Origin: VRUE01 sp963699215
Lineage (GTDB): Bacteria; Actinomycetota; Thermoleophilia; Solirubrobacterales; 70-9
Length of the DNA: 64,000 nt
Assembly: GCA_963699215.1 (NCBI GenBank)
Contig: OY969422.1
Span: 1,736,001 to 1,800,000 of the forward strand
Reading direction: 5' to 3'
Shown: positions 43,401 to 58,400 of the stretch, piece by piece
How positions within the stretch are numbered: the stretch's first letter is position 1
Layout: the number at the start of each line of letters is the position of its first letter
Translations under genes and position numbers: made by a program
The notes under the pieces: generated by a model
Databases searched by the model: none
What the model was told of the DNA's origin: nothing
What the model saw: only the letters and a program-made list of their open reading frames with translations

Positions 43401-46400
43401 CCAGAGCTAGAGCCAATAGACGTCGCCTACTCGCTGGCAACCACCCGCTCCGCCTTCGAGCAAAGGGCAGTTGCCATAGGAACGGAGCGCTCCGAGCTGA
43501 TCGATGCCCTCTCCTCGTTGGCCGAGGGCAAGCCCTCGACCAACCTCACTATCTCCAAGGCAAGCAGCGGCAAGCTCGCCTACCTCCTAACCGGCCAAGG
43601 CTCCCAGCGCCTCGGCATGGGCAAGGAGCTCTACGAGGAGAACCCGGTCTTCGAAGAGGCGATGGAGGAGGTCTGCGAGGCGCTTGACCCACACATGAAG
43701 ACCCCGCTGAAGGAGATCCTCTTCGGCGAAGACCAAGCGGCGCTGAACGACACCGCCTACGCACAGCCTGCCCTCTTCGCCTTGCAGGTCTCCCTCTATA
43801 AGGCACTTGCCTCACTGGGCCTAAAGCCAGATCTGCTCACCGGCCACTCGGTAGGGGAGATATCGGCAGCACACCTGGCAGGCGTCCTCGAGCTGAAAGA
43901 CGCAGCCAAGCTGATCGTCGCCAGGGGAGCCCTGATGAGCGCCCTGCCCAAGGGCGGGGCGATGCTCGCGATAGAGGCCACAGAGCAAGAGGCGCTTGCC
44001 TCGATCGCAGGCAAGGAGAAGGAGATCGACATCGCCGCGATCAACGGGCCGAGAGCGACCGTCCTCTCGGGAGCAAAAGAAGCAATCGATCGAGCCCAGG
44101 CCCACTGGCAAGAGCAGGACAGGAAGACCAAGCGCCTGACCGTCTCCCATGCTTTCCACTCGCCCCTGATCGAGCCGATGCTGGATCAGTTCGAAGAGGT
44201 AGCCCAAAGCCTCTCCTACGAAGCGCCCCAGATCTCGATCGTCTCCAACACCAGCGGTGAGGTCCTGACCGCAGAGAAAGCAACCGACCCCGCCTACTGG
44301 GTCGCCCACGTGCGAGCGCCGGTGCGCTTCGCAGACGGCATCGCAAGCCTCCACGCACAAGGAGCGAGCGCCTACCTGGAGCTGGGCCCAGACCCGGTCC
44401 TCTGCGCGATGGCCGAAGAGTGCCTCGAGGCAGAAGGGCAAGAGGCAAAGACGATCCCCACCCTGCGCGAGGGACGCCCCGAGACCAAGGGCCTGGCCCT
44501 CTCCCTCGCAAGCGCCCAGGCCCAGGGAGCGAAGCTCGACTGGGCAGAGCTCTTCGAGGGCACCGGTGCAAAGCGAGTCCCGCTGCCCACCTATCCCTTC
44601 CAGAGAAAGCGCTACTGGCTGAGCTCTAGTAGCGGAGCGGGGGACATGGCGGCAGCGGGACTGAGCGACGCCGAGCACCCGCTGCTCTCCGCCGCGATCG
44701 AAGACCCCGAGGGCGACGGCGTCATCCTCACCGGCCGTCTCTCGACCGAGACCCAGCGCTGGCTCTCAGACCACGTCATCTTCGAGACCGTCATCCTGCC
44801 CGGCACCGCCTTCGCCGAGCTGGCGCTGCGGGCGGCGCAGGAGGTCGGGGCGCAGTGCGTCGAGGAGCTGACCCTGCAGGCGCCGTTGGCCTTTCCCGAG
44901 GGCGGCTCGGTCGCGCTCTACGTCTCCGTCCTGGGTCTCGACGAGGAAGGCCGGCGGGAGATCTCGATCCACTCGCGGCTGGACGGCGAAGGAGAGGGGG
45001 AGTGGACCCGCCACGCTGCCGGCACCCTCCTGAACCGGGCCGGGGCGGTTGGCGACCCGCTCGATCGGTGGCCCCCGGAGGGGGCGGAGCCGCGCGAGGT
45101 CGAGGACTTCTACGAGGAAATCGTCGATCGCGGGCTCGAACTCGGCCCCGCCTTCCACTGCCTCGCCGCGGCCTGGCAGCGCGGCAATGAGTTCTATTCC
45201 GAGGTGGAGCTTGCTCCGGAGCAGCGCGAGGAAGCGAGGCGCTTCGGCATCCACCCCGTCCTGCTCGACGCCACTCTGCACAGCACGATGCTCAATGCCC
45301 GCGAGCCGGGCGAGCACCGGGAGCTCGGCGCGAGGCTGCCCTTCTCCTGGCGCGACGTCTGCCTCGGCGTCGCCGGCGCCGAGAGGCTGCGGGTAAAGAC
45401 CGTCTTCACGGACGACTGGGAGGTCTCCCTCGACCTCGCCGACGGCGAGGGAACGCCGCTCGCCACCGCCTCGCTGCTCCTGCGCCAGGTCGCGCCCGAG
45501 CAATTCCAACTGAAGGGCGGTCCCGGGGTGGAGCCGCTGGTCCTCGAGTGGGTAGAGGCCGAGGTCGGCGACCCAGCCTCCGCCGAGCAAGACGCAGACA
45601 CCCCCCCACCAGAGATCTGGCGCCCCGACCCAAGCGCGGCAAGGGACGACGAAGCAGCCCTCGCCCTCGCCCAAAGCGCCCTGGAGGAGATCCAGCGCCG
45701 GCTCGCCGAGGAGCACCCCTCCGAGGCCCCCCTCGTCTTCCTCACCGAAGGAGCCCTCGCCACCAAGGAGGGAGAGTCGCCGTACCTCCCAAGCGCCGCC
45801 CTCTGGGGCCTGGTGCGCTCTGCCCAAACAGAGCACCCCGAGCGCTTCGCCCTGATCGACACCGACGGCAGCGAGGCATCGGAGCAAGCGCTCGGCGCAG
45901 CGCTCGCAAGCGGGGCGACCGAGCCCCAGCTAGCCCTGCGCGAAGGAGTCGCGCTGGTGCCCCGCATCGCCCGTCCAAAGGCAGAGGCCCAAGAGCAGCC
46001 ATCCCAGCCGATCGACCCCGACAAGACCGTCCTGATCACCGGCGCCACCGGAGGACTGGGAGCCCTCTTCGCCCGCCACCTGGCCGAGGCCCACGGCGCC
46101 AGGCAGCTGCTCCTGGTCAGCAGAAGCGGCCCGAAGGCAGAGGGAGCAAAGGAGCTGGAGGAAGAGCTCCAAGAGCTGGGAGCCGAGGTCCGCATCGCCG
46201 CCTGCGATGTCTCAGACCCAGAGGCGCTCGAAGAGCTGCTCGACTCGATCCCCGAAGAGCACCCCTTGGGAGCGGTGATCCATGCCGCCGGCACCCTCGC
46301 CGACGGCACGATCGCCTCGATGAGCGAAGAGCAGCTGGAGGAGGTATTCGCCGCCAAGGCAAAGGCGGCCTGGAACCTGCACGAGCTGAGCGAAGGCAAG

Positions 46401-49400
46401 GACCTAGAGGCCTTCGTCATGTTCTCCTCGATCGCCGCCACCCTGGGCTCCCCCGGCCAGGCCAACTACGCAGCCGCGAACACCTTCCTCGACGCGCTCG
46501 CCCAGAAGCGAAGCTCAGAAGGAAAGCCAGCCAGCTCGATCGCCTGGGGCCTATGGCAGCGATCGAGCGGCATGACCTCACATCTCGGAGAGGCAGAGCT
46601 GGCCCGGATGGCGCGCTCGGGGATCGCCCCGCTCTCCGACGAGCAGGGGCTGGAGCTATTCGACGCAGCGCTCGCAACCGATCGCCCCTTCGCCCTCGGA
46701 GCCCGTCTTGACACCGCGGCCCTCAGAAGCCAAGCCCAAGCCGGCGCCCTGCCCTCGCTCCTCAGCGGCCTGATCCGCGTCCCCACCCGCCGCCAGGCAC
46801 AGGGCGGCTCCCTCGCGGCAAAGCTCGCAACCCTGCCCCCAGACGAGCGCCAGGCATACGTCACCGACCTGGTCAGGACAGAGGTCGCCGCCGTCCTCGG
46901 GCACTCCTCCCTCGAGGCGATCGATCCCCAGCGGGCATTCAAGGAGCTGGGCTTCGACTCGTTGGCGGCGGTGGAGCTGCGCAACCGGCTCAACGCGCTC
47001 AGCGGGCTGCGGCTGCCGGCGACGGTGGTGTTCAACCGCCCCAATCCAGAGGGGCTGGCCGCCTATCTGTTGGAGGAGGCGACCGCGAGCGGCAGCGCAA
47101 AGCAGGTCGTGGTCAGGTCACAGGCCACGGAGGAGCCGATCGCGATCGTCGGCATGGCCTGCCGCTACCCGGGAGGGGTGAGCACCCCAGAGGATCTTTG
47201 GCAGCTACTCGCCGAGGGACGCGACGGGATCTCCGAGTTCCCCGCCGACCGCGGCTGGGACCTCGAGCGCCTCTATCACCCAGATCCGGACGTGCCCGAC
47301 ACCAGCTACAGCCGCCACGGCGGCTTCCTCGATGCCCCCGGCGAATTCGATCCGGAGTTCTTCGGCATCGCCCCGCGCGAGGCGCTGGCGATGGACCCCC
47401 AGCAGCGACTCCTGCTGGAGACTTGCTGGGAGGCGCTGGAGAGCGCCGGCATCGACCCGGCATCGCTGCGTGGCTCGGAGACCGGGGTCTTCGCCGGGGT
47501 AAGCGCCCAGGACTACACCTCCGGCATGCGCACGCCGGAGGGCGAGCTCGAGGGCTACCGTCTCACCGGCAGCTCGACCAGCGTCGCCTCGGGCCGAGTC
47601 GCCTACTCGCTCGGCCTCGAGGGACCGGCGATCACCGTCGACACTGCCTGCTCCTCCTCGCTGGTGGCGATGCACCTCGCAGCGCAGGCGCTGCGCGGGG
47701 GGGAGTGCACGATGGCCCTGGTCGGCGGAGCGACCATCCTCGCCAGCCCGGGGATGTTCACCGAGTTCGCCCGCCAGCGCGGCCTCGCCCCCGACGGGCG
47801 CTGCAAGTCCTTCGCCGAGGCGGCAGACGGAACGTCCTGGTCGGAGGGGGTCGGGATGCTCGTCCTGCAACGCCTCTCCGACGCGCAGCGAGCGGGCCAC
47901 CCGATCCTGGCGACGATCAAGGGGAGCGCCGTCAACCAGGACGGCGCCTCCAACGGCCTCACGGCCCCCAACGGCGCTTCGCAGGAACGGGTGATTCGCC
48001 AGGCGCTGGCCAATGCGGGCCTGCAGCCCAGGGACGTCGACGCGGTCGAGGCCCACGGCACCGGCACCACGCTCGGCGACCCGATCGAGGCAGAGGCGCT
48101 GATCGCGACCTATGGCCAGGAGAGGGAGCAGCCGCTGAAGCTCGGCTCGATCAAGTCGAACATCGGCCATGGCATCGCCGCGGCCGGCGTAGCCGGCGTG
48201 ATCAAGATGACGATGGCCCTGCGCGAGGGCGTCTTGCCGAAGACCCTGCACGTCGACAGCCCCTCTTCCAAAGTCGAGTGGGAGGCGGGGGAGGTCGAGC
48301 TGCTCACAGAGCCGCGGGAATGGAAGGCAAACGGCCACCCGCGCCGCGCCGGGATCTCCTCCTTCGGCATCAGCGGCACCAACGCCCATTTGATCTTGGA
48401 GGAGGCGCCAGAGCCTAGAAGTGGCGAGCCGGGGGAGCCCGCGCAGGGGGCGGGCTCTGCCGGGGACTCGGCTGCCTCCTCCAAGCAACCCCTTCCGATC
48501 CCAACCCCGCTCCCCCTCTCGGCCAAGAGCGAGCCCGCCCTGGCCGAGGCCGCCTCGCGCCTCGCGACCCACCTGAGGGACAACCCAGAGCTAGACCCAG
48601 TGGACGTCGCCTACTCCTTGGCGACGACCCGCTCCGCCTTCGAGCAAAGAGCGCTCGTCATAGGGACGGAGCGCTCCGAGCTGATCAATGCCCTGGAGGC
48701 CCTTGCGGCGGGCAAGGAGCACGCCAGCCTCATCGGCGGCCAGGCCCGCTCAGAGCAAAGCCCCGTCTTCCTCTTCCCCGGGCAGGGAGCCCAATCAGCG
48801 CAGATGGCCCTGGGGCTCTTGGATGCATCGCCCGACTTCGCCGCGTCGATAGAGAAGTGCGAGCAAGCACTCGCCCCGCATGTCGATTGGTCCCTCGGCG
48901 AGGTCCTGCGCGAAGAAGAGGCCACCTGGCTCGATCGCCTCGACATAGTCCAGCCGGCCCTCTTCGCGACGATGGTCTCCCTGGCCGAGCTCTGGCAGCG
49001 CTGTGGGGTAAAGCCAAGCGCCCTGATCGGCCACTCCCAGGGAGAGATAGCCGCAGCCCACATCGCCGGCGCCCTCTCCCTAGAGGACGCAGCCCTGATC
49101 GTCGCCGAGCGCGGCAAGGCGATGGCGAGGATCGCAGGGCGGGGAGCGATGCTCTCGCTCTCCCTCCCACCGAAGGAGCTAGAGCAGCGCCTCGCTCCCT
49201 ACGAGGGGCAGATCTCGATAGCGGCGATCAACGGCCCCGCATCGCTGATCGCCTCCGGGGAGCCAAAGGCGCTCTCTGAGCTGCAAGAAGCATGCGAGAG
49301 AGACGGCATCCGCGCCCAGAAGATCGCCGTCGACTACGCCGCCCACTCCCCCCAGATCGAGGAGCTAGAGGAAGAGCTACTGAGTGCATTTGCCCCGATC

Positions 49401-52400
49401 TCTCCCCAGGAGACCCATACCCCCCTGCACTCGACGGTCAGCGGCGAGCAGATCGAGGGCACGGAGCTCGGTCCCGAGTACTGGTACCGAAACCTGCGAG
49501 AGACGGTCCTCTTGGAGCCAGTGCTTCGCTCCCTGCTGGAGCAAGGCAAGCGATCCTTCCTCGAGATCTCGCCCCACCCGGTGCTCTCCTTCGCCCTGGG
49601 GGAGACGATCGAGGACGCGCTCCCCGACCCAGCCGAGGCGAGCGTGCTCTCCAGCCTTCGCAGGGACCAAAGCGGACCGGAGCGCTTTGCCCTCTCCCTC
49701 GCAAGCGCCCAGGCCCAGGGAGCGAAGCTCGACTGGGCAGAGCTCTTCGAGGGCACGGGAGCAAAGCGAGTCCCGCTGCCCACCTACCCCTTCCAGCGCA
49801 AGCGCTACTGGTTGAGCTCAAGCGGCGGAGCGGGGGACATGGCGGCAGCCGGCCAAAGCGACGCCGATCACCCCTTGCTCTCCGCGGTCCTCGAAGACCC
49901 ACGCGGAGAGGGCATCACCCTGACCGGGCGCCTCTCGCTCTCCACCCACCCCTGGCTCTCTGACCACGCCGTCGCCGGCACCGTCCTTCTCCCCGGCACC
50001 GCCTTCTTGGAGCTGGCCTTGAAGGCGGCGCAGGAGGCAGGCGCCCAAGCGGTAGAGGAGCTGACCCTGCAGAGCCCCTTGATCCTGCCCGAGTCGGGAG
50101 CGGTGGCCTTGCAGGTATCCGTCTCGGGCCCAGATGAGCAGGGCCGCAGGGAGATCTCGATCCACTCGCGAGCCGAGGGCGAGGAGGGGGAGTGGACCCA
50201 AAACGCAGGGGGCACTCTCTCCGAGGAAGCACCAAGCGCCCCCGAGCCCCTGGAGGCCTGGCCCCCCGCGGGAGCAGAGCCACTCGATTCCGAGTCCCTC
50301 TATGACCGCCTCGCCGAGCGCGGCTTCGAGTACGGGGCGGCCTTCCAGGGCCTCCGCGCCGCCTGGCAAGAGGGCGAGGAGATCTACGCCGAGGTATCGC
50401 TCTCCCCAGAGCAGGCCCAAGAGGCATCGCGCTTCGCGATCCACCCGGCGCTGCTCGACAGCGCCTTTCACGGCGTGCTCGCAGCGGAGGACTCCGGTGG
50501 CATAAAGCTGCCCTTCTCCTTCGCCGGGGTCTCGCTCCTCGCCAGCGGAGCGAAGGAGCTGCGGGTGAGGATCGCCCCCCACGGCGAGGAGGGGGCATCG
50601 CTTGTGCTCGCAGACCCAACGGGGGAGCCTCTGGCCACGATCGAGGACCTGGCGACCCGCCCGCTCGACCCCGAGCAGCTGGGAGGCAAGGCCAAAGCGC
50701 AGGGAGGGCTCCTGGGAATCGAGTGGCAAGAGGTCGCCCTCGATCCGGACCGCGAGGCAGATCCCGAGGTCTCCCTCTGGCGCGCCCAAGCTCCGGAGGA
50801 CGCCGACGCTGCCGCAGCGCAAAGAGCCACCGCCGATGCGCTCGGTGCCGTGCAGGGCTGGCTCGCCGAGGAGCACCCCCCCGAGGCGCGCCTCGTCTTC
50901 CTCACCGAAGGCGCGATCGCAGCCGGGGAGGGAGAGTCGCCGAACATCGCGAGCGCCGCCCTATGGGGCCTCCTGCGATCCGCCCAGACAGAGCATCCAG
51001 AGCGCTTCGCCCTGATCGACACCGACGGCACCGAGGCATCGGAGCAAGCGCTCGGCGCAGCGCTCGCAAGCGGGGCGACCGAGCCCCAGCTAGCCCTGCG
51101 CGAGGGCAGGGCGCTGGTGCCGCGGGCTACACCGGTTCGCGATCGGGACGATTGGCTGATCCCTCCAGCCGGCCCCTGGCGACTGGACGCTCCCCGGCGC
51201 GGCACGCTGGAGAGCCTCACCCTGATTCCCAGCCCGCGCGCACAGGAGCCGCTCGGGCCGGCCGAGGTGCGAGTCGCGATGCGGGCTGCGGGCCTCAACT
51301 TCCGCGAAGTGCTCGCGGTCCTGGGCTATGACGTCCCAGAGGGGGAGAGGCTCGGTGCCGAGGGCGCCGGCGTGGTGGTCGAGACCGGCTCCGAGGTAAG
51401 GGATCTCGCCCCGGGGGACCGGGTGATGGGGATGATCCCCGAAGCCTTCGGCTCGCACGCGGTCGGCGACCGCGGCCTGCTCCTCCCGATTCCCGAGAGC
51501 TGGTCCTTCGAGCAGGCCGCCGCGCTGCCGATCGTCTTCTCGACTGCCTACTACGGCCTGCGCGAGCTGGCCTCCCTGCAGCCGGGCGAGAAGGTGCTGA
51601 TCCACGCCGGTGCCGGCGGCGTCGGCATGGCGGCGGTGCAGCTGGCACGCCACCTGGGCGCCGAGGTCTTCGCCACCGCCAGTCCGGCGAAGTGGGCGGT
51701 GTTGCGCGAAGCGGGCATCGAGGACGACCACATCTCCTCCTCGCGAGACCTCGATTTCAAGGAGAAGTTCCTCACGGTCAGCGGTGGGGACGGGGTCGAT
51801 GTGGTCCTCAACTCGCTGGCGGGGGAGTTCGTCGACGCATCCTTGGACCTGCTGCCGCGGGGCGGCCGCTTCCTGGAGATGGGCAAGACCGACGTTCGCG
51901 ACGCCGAGCAGGTGGCCGCGCGGCACGAAGGCGTTTCCTACTGCGCCTTCGACATCGTCGACATCGACCCCGGGCTGCTGGCGGAGATGCTCGCCGAGAT
52001 CGTCGGGCTCTTCGAGCGGGGGGATTTGCATCACCTGCCGATAGCCGGCTGGGACCTGCGGCGCGCCCCCGAGGCCTTCCGTCATCTGCGCGAGGGCCAC
52101 AACGTCGGCAAGGTCGTGCTCACCGCGCCGCAGCCGATCGACCCCGAGAAGACCGTCCTGATCACCGGCGCAACAGGAGGCCTCGGAGCTCTCTTCGCCC
52201 GCCACCTGGCCGAGGCCCACGGCGCAAGGCAGCTGCTCCTGGTCAGCAGAAGCGGCCCGAAGGCAAAGGGAGCAAAGGAGCTAGAGGAAGAGCTGAAGGA
52301 GCTGGGAGCAGAGGTTCGCATCGCCGCTTGCGATGTCTCAGACCCAGAGGCGCTCGAAGAGCTGATCGACTCGATCCCCCAAGAGCATCCCTTGGGAGCG

Positions 52401-55400
52401 GTGATCCATGCCGCCGGCACCCTCGCCGACGGCACGATCGCCTCGATGAGCGAAGAGCAGCTGGAGGAGGTATTCGCCGCCAAGGCAAAGGCCGCCTGGA
52501 ACCTGCACGAGCTGAGCGAGGAGCTGGAGGCCTTCGTCATGTTCTCCTCGATCGCCGCCACCCTGGGCTCCCCCGGCCAGGCCAATTACGCAGCCGCGAA
52601 CACCTTCCTCGACGCGCTTGCACAGAAGCGAAGCTCAGAAGGAAAGCCAGCCAGCTCGATCGCCTGGGGCCTATGGCAGCGATCGAGCGGCATGACCTCA
52701 CATCTCGGAGAGGCAGAGCTGGCCCGGATGGCGCGCTCGGGGATCGCCCCGCTCTCCGACGAGCAGGGGCTGGAGCTATTCGACGCAGCGCTCGCAACCG
52801 ATCGCCCCTTCGCCCTCGGAGCCCGTCTTGACACCGCGGCCCTCAGAAGCCAAGCCCAAGCCGGCGCCCTGCCCTCGCTCCTCAGCGGCCTGATCCGCGT
52901 CCCCACCCGCCGCCAGGCACAGGGCGGCTCCCTCGCGGCAAAGCTCGCAACCCTGCCCCCAGACGAGCGCCAGGCATACGTCACCGACCTGGTCAGGACA
53001 GAGGTCGCCGCCGTCCTCGGGCACTCCTCCCCCGAGGCGATCGATCCCCAGCGGGCATTCAAGGAGCTGGGCTTCGACTCGCTGGCGGCGGTCGAGCTGC
53101 GCAACAGGCTCAACGCGCTCAGCGGCCTGCGGCTGCCGGCGACGGTGGTGTTCAACCATCCGACTTCCGCCAAGCTCGCTGCCTGCCTGCTGGAGGAGGC
53201 GACCGCGAGCGGCAGCGCAAAGCAGGTCGTGGTCAGGGCACAAGCCACGGAGGAGCCGATCGCGATCGTCGGCATGGCCTGCCGCTACCCGGGAGGGGTC
53301 GGCTCCCCAGAGGAGCTCTGGGCCCTGCTCGCCGAGGGACGCGACGGCATCTCCGAGTTCCCCGCCGACCGCGGTTGGGACCTCGAGCGCCTCTACCACC
53401 CCGATCCGGGCAATCCCGGCACGAGCTACGCGCGCCACGGCGGCTTCCTAGGCGACGCCGGCGAGTTCGACCCGGAGTTCTTCGGCATCGCCCCGCGCGA
53501 GGCGCTGGCGATGGACCCCCAGCAGCGGCTGCTGCTGGAAGCCAGCTGGGAGGCGCTGGAGCGCGCCGGCATCGACCCCGACTCGCTGCGCGGAGAGCGG
53601 GCCGGTGTCTTCGCCGGGATCAGCTCCCAGGACTACACCGCCGGCATGAGAGCGGAGGGGGGCGAGCTGGAGGGCTACCGCCTCACCGGCAGCTCGACCA
53701 GCGTCGTCTCCGGCCGGGTCGCCTACTCGCTCGGCCTCGAGGGACCGGCGATCACCGTAGACACCGCCTGCTCCTCCTCGCTAGTTGCGATGCACCTCGC
53801 CGCGCAGGCGCTGCGCAGCGGCGAGTGCACGGTGGCGCTCGCGGGGGGGGTGACGGTGCTCTCCACGCCGGCGATCTTCACCCAGTTCAGCCGCCAGCGA
53901 GGCCTCGCCCCCGACGGCCGCTGCAAGTCCTTCGCCGATACCGCCGACGGCACCGGGTTCTCCGAGGGCGTCGGCGTCCTCGTCCTCCAGCGCCTCTCCG
54001 ACGCGCAGCGAGCGGGCCACCCGATCCTCGCCACGATCAAGGGCAGCGCCGTCAACCAGGACGGAGCCTCCAACGGACTCACCGCCCCCAACGGCCCATC
54101 CCAGGAGCGGGTGATCCGCCAGGCACTTGCGAACGCCGGGATCGAGCCGAAGGACGTCGACGCAGTCGAGGCCCACGGCACCGGCACGACCCTCGGCGAC
54201 CCGATCGAGGCGGGGGCGCTGCTCGCCACCTATGGCCAGGAGCGCGATGAGCCGCTGCGCCTGGGCTCGATCAAGTCCAACATCGGCCACGCTGCGGCCG
54301 CCGCCGGGGTGGCCGGCGTGATCAAGATGACCATGGCGATGCGCGAGGGCGTCTTGCCGAAGACCCTCCACGTCGACAGCCCCTCCTCCAAGGTCGAGTG
54401 GGAGGCGGGGGAGGTCGAGCTGCTGACCGAGTCCCAAGCGTGGGAGCCGAACGGGAGGACCCGCCGAGCGGGGATCTCCTCCTTCGGCATCAGCGGCACC
54501 AACGCCCATTTGATCTTGGAGGAGGCGCCGGAGCCCGTCGCAGCCACGGCGCAGGGTGTGGGGGACCCTGCCGAGGACCCGGCTGCCTCCTCCAAGCAAC
54601 CGCTCCCGGTCCCGCCCTTGCTACCCCTCTCGGCAAAGACCGAGCCCGCCCTGGCCGAGGCAGCCTCTCGCCTCGCGACCCACCTGAGGGACAACCCAGA
54701 GCTAGACCCGGTCGACGTCGCCTACTCGCTGGCGACGACCCGCTCGGCCTTCGAGCAAAGAGCGCTCGCGGTGGGAGAGAGCCGCGAGGAGCTGATCGAG
54801 GCCCTCTCCTCTCTTGCCGAGGGCAAGCCCTCGACCAACCTCACTATCTCCAAGGCAAGCAGCGGCAAGCTCGCCTACCTCCTAACCGGCCAAGGCTCCC
54901 AGCGCCTCGGCATGGGCAAGGAGCTCTACGAGGAGAACCCGGTCTTCGAAGAGGCGATGGAGGAGGTCTGCGAGGCGCTTGACCCACACATGAAGACCCC
55001 GCTGAAGGAGATCCTCTTCGGCGAAGACCAAGCGGCGCTGAACGACACCGCCTACGCACAGCCTGCCCTCTTCGCCTTGCAGGTCTCCCTCTATAAGGCA
55101 CTTGCCTCACTGGGCCTAAAGCCAGATCTGCTCACCGGCCACTCGGTAGGGGAGATATCGGCAGCACACCTGGCAGGCGTCCTCGAGCTGAAAGACGCAG
55201 CCAAGCTGATCGTCGCCAGGGGAGCCCTGATGAGCGCCCTGCCCAAGGGCGGGGCGATGCTCGCGATAGAGGCCACAGAGCAAGAGGCGCTTGCCTCGAT
55301 CGCAGGCAAGGAGAAGGAGATCGACATCGCCGCGATCAACGGGCCGAGAGCGACCGTCCTCTCGGGAGCAAAAGAAGCAATCGATCGAGCCCAGGCCCAC

Positions 55401-58400
55401 TGGCAAGAGCAGGACAGGAAGACCAAGCGCCTGACCGTCTCCCATGCTTTCCACTCGCCCCTGATCGAGCCGATGCTGGATCAGTTCGAAGAGGTAGCCC
55501 AAAGCCTCTCCTACGAAGCGCCCCAGATCTCGATCGTCTCCAACACCAGCGGTGAGGTCCTGACCGCAGAGAAAGCAACCGACCCCGCCTACTGGGTCGC
55601 CCACGTGCGAGCGCCGGTGCGCTTCGCAGACGGCATCGCAAGCCTCCACGCACAAGGAGCGAGCGCCTACCTGGAGCTGGGCCCAGACCCGGTCCTCTGC
55701 GCGATGGCCGAAGAGTGCCTCGAGGCAGAAGGGCAAGAGGCAAAGACGATCCCCACCCTGCGCGAGGGACGCCCCGAGACCAAGGGCCTGGCCCTCTCCC
55801 TCGCAAGCGCCCAGGCCCAGGGAGCGAAGCTCGACTGGGCAGAGCTCTTCGAGGGCACCGGTGCAAAGCGAGTCCCGCTGCCCACCTATCCCTTCCAGAG
55901 AAAGCGCTACTGGCTGAGCTCTAGTAGCGGAGCGGGGGACATGGCGGCAGCGGGACTGAGCGACGCCGAGCACCCGCTGCTCTCCGCCGCGATCGAAGAC
56001 CCCGAGGGCGACGGCGTCATCCTCACCGGCCGTCTCTCGACCGAGACCCAGCGCTGGCTCTCAGACCACGTCATCTTCGAGACCGTCATCCTGCCCGGCA
56101 CCGCCTTCGCCGAGCTGGCGCTGCGGGCGGCGCAGGAGGTCGGGGCGCAGTGCGTCGAGGAGCTGACCCTGCAGGCGCCGTTGGCCTTTCCCGAGGGCGG
56201 CTCGGTCGCGCTCTACGTCTCCGTCCTGGGTCTCGACGAGGAAGGCCGGCGGGAGATCTCGATCCACTCGCGACCCGAGGGCGGGGGAGTGGAGACCACC
56301 GAGTGGAGCTGCCACGCGCGCGGCACCCTCTCCGTCCAGGTTCTGGCCGCCCCCGAGCCTCTCGACGCCTGGCCCCCCGAGGGGGCGGAGCCGCTCGAGG
56401 TCGAGGACTTCTACGAGCAGATCGGTGAGCGCGGCATCGAACTTGGTCCCGCCTTCCAGGGTCTCGACGCCGCTTGGACGCGGGGGGAGGAGATCTTCGC
56501 CGAGGTTTCCCTGGCCGAGGAGCAGGCCCCCGAAGCCGGGCGCTTCGCCATCCACCCGGCTCTGCTGGACGCGGCGCTGCAGACGATGATGCTGGCCACC
56601 CTCGGTCCCGACGGGGACGGAGAGGCAAGGCTGCCGTTCTCCTGGCAGGGCATCCACCTCGGTGCCTCTCCTCTCGACGGGCTGCGGGTCAGAACCGTCT
56701 TCCTGGATGACGAGGCGATCTCGCTCGACCTCGCCGACGGCGAAGGAACGCCGCTCGGCAGGGTCGAGACCCTGACTCCGCGCCGGGTATCGCCCGAGCA
56801 GCTGCAAATCCAAGCCAAAGCCCAGGCAGGCCTCCTGGGGATCGAGTGGCGCGAGGTCGACCCAGCCTCCGCCGAGCAAGACGCAGACACCCCCCCACCA
56901 GAGATCTGGCGCCCCGACCCAACTCCCACCAAAGACGACGAAGCAGCCCTGGCCACCGCCCAAAGCGCCCTGGAGGAGATCCAGCGCCGGCTCGCCGAGG
57001 AGCACCCCTCCGAGGCCCCCCTCGTCTTCCTCACCGAAGGAGCCCTCGCCACCAAGGAGGGAGAGTCGCCGTACCTCCCAAGCGCCGCCCTCTGGGGCCT
57101 GGTGCGCTCCGCCCAGACCGAGCATCCAGAGCGCTTCGCCCTGATCGACACCGACGGCAGCGAGGCATCGGAGGGGGCGCTCGACCAAGCCCTCCGCCTT
57201 GCCGCAAGCGAGCCCCAGCTAGCCCTGCGCGAAGGAGTCGCGCTGGTCCCCCGCATCGCCCGTCCAAAGGCAGAGGCCCAAGAGCAGCCATCCCAGCCGA
57301 TCGACCCCGACAAGACCGTCCTGATCACCGGCGCAACAGGAGGCCTCGGAGCTCTCTTCGCCCGCCACCTGGCCGAGGCCCACGGCGCCAGGCAGCTGCT
57401 CCTGGTCAGCAGAAGCGGCCCGAAGGCAAAGGGGGCAAAGGAGCTAGAGGAAGAGCTGAAGGAGCTGGGAGCAGAGGTCCGCATCGCCGCCTGTGACGTC
57501 TCAGACCGAGATGCCCTGGAGCAGCTGCTCGACTCGATCCCCCAGGAGCACCCGCTGGGAGCCGTCATCCATGCCGCCGGCACCCTCGCCGACGGCACGA
57601 TCGCCTCGATGAGCGAAGAGCAGCTGGAGGAGGTATTCGCCGCCAAGGCAAAGGCGGCCTGGAACCTGCACGAGCTGAGCGAAGGCAAGGACCTAGAGGC
57701 CTTCGTCATGTTCTCCTCGATCGCCGCCACCCTGGGCTCCCCCGGCCAGGCCAACTACGCAGCCGCGAACACCTTCCTCGACGCGCTCGCCCAGAAGCGA
57801 AGCTCAGAAGGAAAGCCAGCCAGCTCGATCGCCTGGGGCCTATGGCAGCGATCGAGCGGCATGACCTCACATCTCGGAGAGGCAGAGCTGGCCCGGATGG
57901 CGCGCTCGGGGATCGCCCCGCTCTCCGACGAGCAGGGGCTGGAGCTATTCGACGCAGCGCTCGCAACCGATCGCCCCTTCGCCCTCGGAGCTCGCCTCGA
58001 CACCGCCGCCCTCAGAAGCCAAGCCCAAGCCGGCGCCCTGCCCTCGCTCCTCAGCGGCCTGATCCGCGTCCCCACCCGCCGCCAGGCACAGGGCGGCTCC
58101 CTCGCGGCAAAGCTCGCAACCCTGCCCCCAGACGAGCGCCAGGCATACGTCACCGACCTGGTCAGGACAGAGGTCGCCGCCGTCCTCGGGCACTCCTCCC
58201 CCGAGGCGATCGATCCCCAGCGGGCATTCAAGGAGCTGGGCTTCGACTCGCTGGCGGCGGTCGAGCTGCGCAACAGGCTCAACGCGCTCAGCGGCCTGCG
58301 GCTGCCGGCGACGGTGGTGTTCAACCATCCGACTTCCGCCAAGCTCGCTGCCTGCCTGCTGGAGGAGGCGACCGCGAGCGGCAGCGCAAAGCAGGTCGTG

